A stretch of DNA of 6,053 nt from Sulfitobacter sp. GTDB lineage: Bacteria; Pseudomonadota; Alphaproteobacteria; Rhodobacterales; Rhodobacteraceae. Shown piece by piece: positions 1 through 4,586 of this stretch (within the stretch, counting starts at the first letter, position 1; the number at the start of each line of letters is the position of its first letter). Below the pieces are notes generated by a model that was not told the DNA's origin, ran no database searches, and saw nothing but the letters and a program-made list of their open reading frames with translations. Where the stretch lies: the NCBI GenBank assembly GCA_026421135.1, contig JAPKCR010000166.1, forward strand, positions 1-6,053, in the 5' to 3' direction. The position numbers were made by a program, and so were the translations under genes.

Positions 1-294
1 GTGCCACCTTTGCTAAAAGCGCATGGTCTCAAGATCGAAGACATCGGTTTGTGGGAACTTAACGAGGCATTCGCGGTTCAGGTTATCCAGTCTCGTGACG
101 TTCTGGGCATTCCCGACGAATTGCTGAACGTAAACGGCGGCGCGATTTCGATCGGTCACCCTTACGGCATGTCGGGCGCACGCATGGTTGGTCACGCGCT
201 GATCGAAGGCAAGCGCCGCGGTGCCAAATATGTTGTCTGCACGATGTGTGTTGGCGGCGGCATGGGTGCTGCTGGTCTCTTCGAGGTTTTGTAA
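1..294 (+). CDS. Thiolase (acetyl-CoA C-acyltransferase), C-terminal 97 residues, 5' end outside window
   Basis: Thiolases cleave 3-ketoacyl-CoA with CoA, releasing acetyl-CoA, or run the reverse Claisen condensation, in the cytoplasm. What is visible is most of the C-terminal catalytic half. NEAFA starts at residue 21, [10 protein letters not shown] spans residues 52-61, and the [10 protein letters not shown] block starts at residue 83. These carry the family's Asn (21), His (53) and the C-terminal active-site Cys (83). Their spacing of 32 and 30 residues equals that in the Zoogloea enzyme (N316, H348, C378), so this half looks intact. The nucleophilic Cys of the N-terminal half lies outside the window. 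The GTG at base 1 is an internal Val codon, not a start: a thiolase has about 390 residues. The next gene begins six bases after the TAA, so this heads or continues the catabolic operon. Chain-length specificity (degradative or biosynthetic) cannot be told from this end. Confidence 0.95.
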   Translation: MPPLLKAHGLKIEDIGLWELNEAFAVQVIQSRDVLGIPDELLNVNGGAISIGHPYGMSGARMVGHALIEGKRRGAKYVVCTMCVGGGMGAAGLFEVL

Positions 295-300
295 GCCAAT

Positions 301-948
301 ATGGGAGAGCTTTTGGTCATCCGCCACGGACAGGCGTCATTCGGGGCTGACAACTATGACAAGTTGTCGGACCTCGGGCACCGCCAATCTGCGGCGGTTG
401 GGCAAGCCCTTCGTGACATGGGATGGGTGCCGGATCGCACGATCACTGGCACCCTGACCCGCCAAAAAGAAACGCTTGCTTCGATGGGATTCGAGGCTGG
501 CGACGAACATTCAGGGTTCAATGAATATGATTTTCAGAACCTGCTGAATGCCCGCTACAAGGGCGATGTGCCAGAACTGGTCAAAGGCGACCGAAAGGTT
601 CACTTTCGTACCCTGCGCGAGACCGTTTTCCAGTGGCAGGCCGATGAGATCGAAGGCCCTTCTGAAAGCTGGGCGACATTTACCGCCCGCGTCGAAGCGG
701 CCCGCCTTGCGGCCTGTGCCTTTGGCGCTGAACGCGTTTTGGCCGTCAGTTCTGGCGGGGTTATCGGGCAATTAACGGCAGCGTCGCTGGGTGCACCAGA
801 CAAAATGATGATGACGCTGAACCTGCAAATCAAGAACACGTCGATCACCAAATTCGTTTTCACCAACTCCGCGTTTTTTCTCCATGAGTTCAACGCAACA
901 CCACATATGATGTCCGGCGAAGCTGCTGGCATGTTGACCTATAGCTAA
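301..948 (+). CDS. Histidine phosphatase superfamily protein (phosphoglycerate mutase-like), second catalytic His replaced by Ser
   Basis: This 215-residue cytoplasmic protein has the phosphoglycerate-mutase/acid-phosphatase fold. The family transfers phosphate through a histidine in an N-terminal RHG motif. RHG is at residues 8-10, followed by LSDLGHRQS at 22-30, the second-arginine region TLTRQKET at 51-58 (Arg54), and a candidate acid donor Glu75 in FNEYDF. The C-terminal motif, usually HGG, reads SSGGVIG at 150-156, so Ser151 replaces the second catalytic His. From memory, a bacterial subgroup starting RHGQASFGADNYD-like also shows SGG here, so this is probably a lineage trait and not a mutation. 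The substrate is unknown. The ATG is six bases after the thiolase stop. No good Shine-Dalgarno sequence is seen (GAGG at 283-286 is too far), which suggests translational coupling. Its place between thiolase and an acyl-CoA-type kinase suggests a role with phosphorylated or CoA-linked intermediates, but that is inference. Confidence 0.9.
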   Translation: MGELLVIRHGQASFGADNYDKLSDLGHRQSAAVGQALRDMGWVPDRTITGTLTRQKETLASMGFEAGDEHSGFNEYDFQNLLNARYKGDVPELVKGDRKVHFRTLRETVFQWQADEIEGPSESWATFTARVEAARLAACAFGAERVLAVSSGGVIGQLTAASLGAPDKMMMTLNLQIKNTSITKFVFTNSAFFLHEFNATPHMMSGEAAGMLTYS

Positions 949-952
949 GGAA
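947..952 (+). promoter_or_regulatory. Ribosome binding site of the phosphotransferase gene
   Basis: AAGGAA lies seven bases before the ATG at 960 and partly overlaps the stop codon of the preceding gene (TAA 946-948). It supports the chosen start and gives this gene its own initiation signal inside the operon. Confidence 0.7.
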
Positions 953-959
953 TAAATCC

Positions 960-1991
960 ATGAGTACCGACACACAAACGCTCGATATTCCAAAGGTCAC
1001 TGCCTATCTGGAAGAACATCTTGAAGGGTTTGAAGGCCCGCTTGAGGTGAGCAAGTTCCAGGCAGGTCAGTCGAATCCGACCTTCCTGTTGAAAACGCCG
1101 AGTCGCAATTTCGTGCTGCGCCGCAAACCGCCGGGGGTTTTGCTGAAATCTGCCCATGCGGTTGATCGCGAATTTCGTGTGCAAAAGGCGTTGCAGGACA
1201 CAGATGTGCCCGTTTCAAAAATGCATCTGCTGTGCGAAGACGACGATGTGATCGGATCGGCGTTTTATATCATGGACCACGTTAACGGGCGCAATTTCAT
1301 GGACCCGCGCATGCCGGACGAGACCAATGAAACGCGTGCCGGGATAATGGACGAAATGAATCGGGTGCTTGCCGCCCTTCATGACGTCGATATCAATGCA
1401 GTCGGGTTGGCGGACTACGGCCCCCCTGGTAATTATTATGAACGTCAGGTTGGCCGCTGGACCAAACAATACCGCGCCTCGGAAACTGAAGATCAGCCTG
1501 CGATGAACGAACTGATCGAACGTCTGACAGCCAGTATTCCGGCTGATGATGGCCAACGCACGTTGGTGCACGGTGACTATCGCATCGACAATATGATGTT
1601 TGAGAAAGACGGCACGAAATGCTTGGCTGTGTTGGATCGGGAGCTTTCTACAATTGGTCACCCCTATGCAGATCTGGCCGCCGTTATCATGCAATGGCAA
1701 ATGCCTGCTGGTCCGGAAGGGCGCGGCTTTGGTGGGGCAGACCGTAAGGCGCTTGGCGTGCCTACGGATGAAGAGTTCATCGCCAAATACTGCGAGCGCC
1801 GCGGCTTGGACGGAATTGACAACTTCGGTTTCTATTTGGGCTTCTGCTTTTTCCGCATGGCTGGGATCATTCAGGGTGTGCTGAAGCGCGCGCTTGACGG
1901 CAATGCCTCGAACCCGGAACGCGCGCTCAAGGTCGGCGCTTATGTGCCTGTCTTTGCCGCCAACGGATTGAAAGCATTGGAAAGAAAATAA
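960..1991 (+). CDS. APH-family phosphotransferase (ACAD10/ACAD11/LvaA-like acyl-CoA-associated kinase)
   Basis: This 343-residue cytoplasmic protein has the aminoglycoside/choline kinase fold. It resembles the kinase domain of ACAD10/ACAD11 and stand-alone bacterial kinases found beside acyl-CoA dehydrogenases. Seen in order: a nucleotide-binding loop FQAGQSNPTF at 33-42, the ATP-contact strand FVLRRKPPG at 51-59, a hinge-like AFYIMDHVNG at 101-110, the catalytic loop HGDYRIDN at 204-211 (Asp206, Asn211), and the metal-binding segment LDRELSTIGHPYADLA at 225-240 (Asp226). In relatives I recall, that segment reads LDWEL; here Trp is Arg227 (CGG at 1638-1640). All phosphotransfer residues are present, so activity is likely. 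Known members (LvaA of Pseudomonas putida, mammalian ACAD10/11) phosphorylate 4-hydroxyacyl-CoAs so the hydroxyl can be eliminated. Family membership is clear; a 4-hydroxyacyl-CoA substrate here is inferred from relatives and the adjacent thiolase. An aminoglycoside resistance role is unlikely. Confidence 0.92.
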   Translation: MSTDTQTLDIPKVTAYLEEHLEGFEGPLEVSKFQAGQSNPTFLLKTPSRNFVLRRKPPGVLLKSAHAVDREFRVQKALQDTDVPVSKMHLLCEDDDVIGSAFYIMDHVNGRNFMDPRMPDETNETRAGIMDEMNRVLAALHDVDINAVGLADYGPPGNYYERQVGRWTKQYRASETEDQPAMNELIERLTASIPADDGQRTLVHGDYRIDNMMFEKDGTKCLAVLDRELSTIGHPYADLAAVIMQWQMPAGPEGRGFGGADRKALGVPTDEEFIAKYCERRGLDGIDNFGFYLGFCFFRMAGIIQGVLKRALDGNASNPERALKVGAYVPVFAANGLKALERK

Positions 1992-1992
1992 G

Positions 1993-2790
1993 ATGACACA
2001 TCAAGAGTTCTCGACCGATCCGTTAGAGGCAAAGGATAGAAACTTTGTGACTGCGTTGGCGCGTGGGCTTGATGTGTTGCGGTGCTTTCGTGAGAATGAA
2101 TCAGCACTCACCAATACGGATTTTTCTGAACGTACGGGCCTGCCAAAAGCGACGGTATCCAGGCTGACGCACACCCTGTGCGAGCTTGACTATCTTGTCG
2201 CTGATCCTCGCACTGGTACCTACCGTTTGGGTGCAGGTGTGCTGCAATTGGGCTTTGGTGTGTTGACGAGCATGGAGATCGGTGACCGGGCAGCCGAAGA
2301 AATGAAGGCGCTACGCGACGGGCCAAATTCCTATATCACGGTTGCTATCGGCGAACCCTACCGGTTGGACGTGGTATATGTATGCACCAAACGCTCTCGC
2401 GAAGATGTCGCGCTGCAGATGCGGGTCGGGTCACGTTTGCCACTGTTCGATTCAGCCATTGGCCGGGCCATTATGGTGGGTATGGACGATACTATGCGCG
2501 AGCGGACCTTTGCGATTGCTGCGCAAACCGATGCCACATTGGAGGCTCGCGGACGCGCAAGCTTTGCCGCTGCGGTGAAAGAGTTCGAAGAAAAAGGGTT
2601 TTGTTCAAGCTATGGCGACTGGCGGCCGGATGTAAACGGGATCGCTGTGCCCGTGTTTTCGCCGAACGGGTCTTTGGTCTATGGGTTGAACATTGGCGGC
2701 CCCGCATTTCACGTCAAAAAGAAGCAGCTTGAGACTGTCTATGCGAAACGTCTGATCAAGGCAGCAGAAGCGATCAGCATCCGGATTTAG
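1993..2790 (+). CDS. IclR-family transcriptional regulator (PcaR/PobR-like)
   Basis: This 265-residue cytoplasmic DNA-binding protein has the full two-domain layout of the family. The N-terminal winged helix-turn-helix includes FVTALARGLDVLRCF at 18-32, the helix-turn-helix at about 41-62 (recognition helix around LPKATVSRLTHTL) and the wing with TGTYRLG at 74-80. The effector-binding domain follows from about 95 to the end, with MRVGSRLPLFDSAIGRAI at 143-160 and the GIAVPVF block at 216-222. IclR proteins act as dimers or tetramers and sense small organic acids or aromatics, as activators or repressors. The ATG is one base after the phosphotransferase stop, and only a weak purine run (GGA at 1979-1981) precedes it, so translational coupling is likely. 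It ends the catabolic operon and faces the 469-base gap before the transporter genes, making both the operon and that promoter its likely targets. The inducer is unknown. Confidence 0.93.
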   Translation: MTHQEFSTDPLEAKDRNFVTALARGLDVLRCFRENESALTNTDFSERTGLPKATVSRLTHTLCELDYLVADPRTGTYRLGAGVLQLGFGVLTSMEIGDRAAEEMKALRDGPNSYITVAIGEPYRLDVVYVCTKRSREDVALQMRVGSRLPLFDSAIGRAIMVGMDDTMRERTFAIAAQTDATLEARGRASFAAAVKEFEEKGFCSSYGDWRPDVNGIAVPVFSPNGSLVYGLNIGGPAFHVKKKQLETVYAKRLIKAAEAISIRI

Positions 2791-2810
2791 TCGGGTCCAC
2801 CAGCAACCAA

Positions 2811-2850
2811 GCAGAATCAATTCTGTGCGGGCAATGCTCTGATTTTGCCG
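2811..2850 (+). terminator. Two small adjacent hairpins after the IclR gene, possible weak terminator
   Basis: The first hairpin pairs CAGAA (2812-2816) with TTCTG (2821-2825) around a four-base loop. The second pairs GGCAA (2830-2834) with TTGCC (2845-2849) around a ten-base loop. Neither is followed by a clear T-run, so an efficient intrinsic terminator is not shown. They may act as a weak or Rho-assisted end of the catabolic operon, or be incidental. Confidence 0.25.
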
Positions 2851-2928
2851 TGCAAATTATGCGCTGTTGCGAACAACATAGCGGTTCTTGCAGGATGCAA
2901 ACAGGACTGCATGAAAAAGTGACGTAAG

Positions 2929-2944
2929 GACAAAATAACTTGTC
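2929..2944. repeat. Inverted repeat GACAA-N6-TTGTC, candidate operator
   Basis: Five-base arms GACAA (2929-2933) and TTGTC (2940-2944) are perfect complements separated by six bases. The same half-sites recur fused into a palindrome 15 bases downstream. This pairing is what makes the short repeat worth recording; alone it would be weak. Confidence 0.35.
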
Positions 2945-2955
2945 GTCTGCAGCCG

Positions 2956-2971
2956 CCGGACAATTGTCAGG
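2956..2971. repeat. Near-perfect 16-base palindrome CCGGACAATTGTCAGG, candidate operator
   Basis: The core GACAATTGTC (2959-2968) is a perfect ten-base palindrome. CC at 2956-2957 and GG at 2970-2971 extend the symmetry with one mismatched pair (G2958/A2969). A two-fold symmetric site of this length next to an IclR-type gene, in the likely promoter region of the next operon, fits a dimeric regulator. Which protein binds it is not shown. Confidence 0.45.
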
Positions 2972-3034
2972 ATGCTGTCTATTTAGCGTGCATTCCAGTA
3001 GACTTTAAGGGTCGTCAAAAAAACAACAATAACA

Positions 3035-3115
3035 TGCGCTTAGCTGCAGTATCGCTCCGAAAATGGGCGAACGTTCCCTGTTTGCTTATTTATCGGGCAC
3101 CTGCAACTTAGCGCA
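3035..3115. repeat. Imperfect long-range inverted repeat (15-base arms, 13 matching)
   Basis: TGCGCTTAGCTGCAG (3035-3049) matches the reverse complement of CTGCAACTTAGCGCA (3101-3115) at 13 of 15 positions, with 51 bases between the arms. It could form a stem in a long leader RNA or mark two spaced protein sites. The arms are short and imperfect, so chance remains possible. Confidence 0.3.
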
Positions 3116-3165
3116 AGATATGACATGGCGTACCCTGCCTCTCCGCAACTTTTGAACGGAGGCGC

Positions 3166-3171
3166 TTGACA
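3166..3171 (+). promoter_or_regulatory. Candidate -35 box (TTGACA) for the transporter operon
   Basis: TTGACA is an exact match to the vegetative sigma-factor -35 consensus, 94 bases before the binding-protein start. At 16-18 base spacing the sequence (AAGGCT, AGGCTT, GGCTTC around 3188-3195) is a poor -10. Alphaproteobacterial -10 boxes are often degenerate, so this stays possible but unproven. It overlaps one GACAA half-site (3168-3172), which would allow direct competition with a regulator. Confidence 0.35.
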
Positions 3172-3186
3172 ATAGAACCCATTATG

Positions 3187-3209
3187 CAAGGCTTCGGCCA
3201 AGGCTTGGC
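3187..3209. repeat. Palindrome GCCAAGGCTTGGC with overlapping direct repeat CAAGGCTT
   Basis: GCCAAG (3197-3202) and CTTGGC (3204-3209) are perfect complements about a single central G. CAAGGCTT also occurs twice in direct orientation (3187-3194 and 3199-3206), twelve bases apart. The site sits just downstream of the TTGACA box and 51 bases before the start codon, a typical place for a repressor operator. As RNA the palindrome could fold only with a shortened four-base-pair stem. Confidence 0.4.
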
Positions 3210-3247
3210 AACCTCAAAAAAACGCATCAAAGCGCCAGGCCGTCCTT

Positions 3248-3253
3248 GGGAGG
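3248..3253 (+). promoter_or_regulatory. Strong ribosome binding site of the binding-protein gene
   Basis: GGGAGG lies six bases before the ATG at 3260, the best-placed strong Shine-Dalgarno sequence in the left half of the window. It fixes the start of the binding-protein gene and fits its expected high expression. CCTTGG (3244-3249) just upstream can pair with CCAGG (3235-3239) or CCAAGG (3198-3203), so local RNA structure might modulate access. Confidence 0.85.
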
Positions 3254-3259
3254 ATAAAA

Positions 3260-4504
3260 ATGAAAAATATCACTAAGCTTGGCGCGGTATCCGCGCTTTC
3301 TTTGATCATTGGCGCAAGCGCTGCCTTTGCCGAAAACATCAAAATTGCATTTATCGATCCGCTGTCTGGCCCCTTTGCCAGCACCGGCACAAACGGCCTG
3401 CACCAATTTGAATTTGCTGCTGACTACATGGTTAACGACAAGGGCGGCATTCTTGACGGTCAGAAGATGGAAATCGTCGCGTTTGACAACAAGATTAGCC
3501 CAAAAGAGTCTCTAATTCAGCTTCAGGTCGCAATTGACCAAGGTATCCGCTTTATCGCTCAGGGTAACTCCTCGGGTGTTGCGAACGCGCTGACCGAAGC
3601 AGTCGACAAGCATAACAAGCGCAACCCAGACAGCCGTGTTCTTTTCCTGAACTACGCCGCCGTCGATCCTGCGCTGACGAACGACAAGTGTAACTTCTGG
3701 CACTTCCGCTTTGACGCCAACGCCGACATCAAGATGGATGCGCTGACAGACGTGATCGCAAAAGACGAAAGCATCAAGAAGATCTATCTGATCGGTCAGG
3801 ACTATTCGTTTGGTAAGGCTGTTGCCGCTGCCGCGAACACGATGCTGGGTGAAAAGCGCCCAGACATCGAAATCGTCGGTGACGAACTGCACCCAATCGG
3901 CAAGGTCAAGGATTTCACTCCCTACGCTCGTAAGATCGTATCGTCCGGTGCCGATGCTGTTATCACAGGTAACTGGGGTGCAGACATGTTGGGCTTGGGC
4001 AAGTCCGTTATCGAGAACGGTTTTGAAGGTCCTATCTACACATATTATGCGGCTGGTTCCGGCATCACAGGTGCATTCGGCGAAAGCGGCAAAGACCGCA
4101 TCCGTCTGATTTCCCAAGGTGGCATCAACCCGATCGCATCTGACGAAGCGCGCGCCACTTATGACGCGTTCAAGGTCAAGTACCCAGATGGCAACATCGA
4201 CCAAAGCCGTATCTTCAACGTTATAGGCATGTTGGCAGACGCCATCACCGAAGCCGGTACAGCCGATGACGTTGTCGCAGTGGCAACCAAGTTGGAAGGT
4301 ATGGAGTACGACAGCATGTGGGGCGGCAAAATCTTTATGCGCCCACAGGATCACCAAGCGATCCAGGACATGAATGTTGGCGTACACACCGACGAAAATA
4401 TCGACTTTGATTATGACGGCTCCGGTTATGGCGTCTTCACTGAATCGACAGTTGAAATGGCGTCGATGGACAGCCCTACAACATGCGACATGAAGCGCCC
4501 ATAA
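3260..4504 (+). CDS. Periplasmic substrate-binding protein of a LIV-I/HAAT-type ABC importer
   Basis: This 414-residue protein captures a small ligand in the periplasm and delivers it to the LivH/LivM-type permeases encoded downstream. Residues 1-24 form a clear Sec signal peptide: basic MKNITK, a hydrophobic core to about 18, and AFA before cleavage at Glu25. No lipobox cysteine is present. The mature part is a type I periplasmic-binding fold: IKIAFIDPLSGPFASTG at 27-43, NDKGGILDGQKMEIV at 59-73, QGNSSGVANALTEA at 101-114, and the hinge-side YLIGQDYSFGKAVA at 176-189. Length is slightly above LivJ of Escherichia coli. Cysteines at 144 and 409 might form a disulfide. Codons look more strongly selected than in neighbouring genes, as expected for an abundant protein. 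HAAT binding proteins carry branched-chain amino acids, amides, urea or aromatic and aliphatic acids, so automatic labels of branched-chain amino acid specificity should not be trusted. The acyl-CoA neighbours suggest an organic acid. Confidence 0.93.
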   Translation: MKNITKLGAVSALSLIIGASAAFAENIKIAFIDPLSGPFASTGTNGLHQFEFAADYMVNDKGGILDGQKMEIVAFDNKISPKESLIQLQVAIDQGIRFIAQGNSSGVANALTEAVDKHNKRNPDSRVLFLNYAAVDPALTNDKCNFWHFRFDANADIKMDALTDVIAKDESIKKIYLIGQDYSFGKAVAAAANTMLGEKRPDIEIVGDELHPIGKVKDFTPYARKIVSSGADAVITGNWGADMLGLGKSVIENGFEGPIYTYYAAGSGITGAFGESGKDRIRLISQGGINPIASDEARATYDAFKVKYPDGNIDQSRIFNVIGMLADAITEAGTADDVVAVATKLEGMEYDSMWGGKIFMRPQDHQAIQDMNVGVHTDENIDFDYDGSGYGVFTESTVEMASMDSPTTCDMKRP

Positions 4505-4516
4505 CCAGCGCTTTCC

Positions 4517-4555
4517 CGGCCCGTTTGGTATATCCTGACGGGCCGATTTTCTCTT
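4517..4555 (+). terminator. Intrinsic-terminator-like hairpin between binding-protein and permease genes
   Basis: CGGCCCGT (4517-4524) pairs perfectly with ACGGGCCG (4538-4545), and GG/CC (4527-4528 with 4534-4535) can extend the stem past a T-T mismatch to a five-base loop. ATTTTCTCTT follows at 4546-4555. It starts 13 bases after the binding-protein stop codon. In this family such a hairpin usually lets only part of transcription continue into the permeases, and may also protect the 3' end of the upstream message. Confidence 0.8.
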
Positions 4556-4575
4556 ACATTTACCACCACTCTACT

Positions 4576-4582
4576 GGAGGGG
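4576..4582 (+). promoter_or_regulatory. Ribosome binding site of the LivH-type permease gene
   Basis: GGAGGGG precedes the ATG at 4587; its GGAGG core (4576-4580) is six bases from the start. It supports independent translation initiation downstream of the hairpin at 4517-4545. No separate promoter is evident in the 82-base gap. Confidence 0.8.
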
Positions 4583-4586
4583 CCTA

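Larger units (their letters stand above)
2791..3259 (+). other. 469-base intergenic control region between the regulator and transporter genes
   Basis: No convincing gene lies here. The longest candidates are about 25-30 codons (from 3034 and 3063), without Shine-Dalgarno sequences. The region is visibly more AT-rich than the flanking genes. It contains weak hairpins just after the iclR-type gene (2811-2850), repeated GACAA/TTGTC half-sites (2929-2968 and 3168-3172), two seven-base A-tracts within an identical TCAAAAAAAC (3015-3024 and 3214-3223), an imperfect long inverted repeat (3035-3049 with 3101-3115), a 13-base palindrome (3197-3209) and a strong ribosome binding site at its right end. 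I infer that it carries the promoter and operators of the downstream transporter operon. Confidence 0.7.

Noticed and set aside
1215..1700. A 161-codon open frame on the minus strand, opposite the kinase gene
   Set aside because: It is antisense to conserved kinase motifs, has no recognisable domain, and has no gene context on that strand; it is a shadow frame.
960..1991. Aminoglycoside resistance kinase
   Set aside because: The protein shares the fold, but the LSTIGHP block and the acyl-CoA gene neighbours fit the ACAD10/11-like family, and no mobile-element context is present.
2895..2927. A ten-codon frame starting in GCAGGATG, considered as a leader peptide
   Set aside because: It is too short, the purine run is only a base or so from the ATG, and it has no run of regulatory codons or attenuator-type hairpin after it.
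3091..3115. A possible sigma-54 promoter (GGGCAC followed by TGCAA)
   Set aside because: The required GG and GC do not fall at the right spacing, so the -24/-12 pattern is not met.
3034..3155. Short frames of 25 codons (from 3034) and 30 codons (from 3063) in the intergenic region
   Set aside because: Neither has a Shine-Dalgarno sequence, they overlap each other in different frames, and they show no signal peptide or membrane pattern.
3152..3185. A possible heat-shock sigma promoter (TTGAA with CCCATTAT)
   Set aside because: About 20 bases separate the two elements, longer than the 13-15 expected, and the -10 match is partial.
3512..4387. A 291-codon open frame on the minus strand, opposite the binding-protein gene
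   Set aside because: It lies wholly antisense to a clear, well-conserved gene, has no recognisable protein motifs, and is explained by the strong codon bias of the sense strand leaving few stops in that antisense frame.
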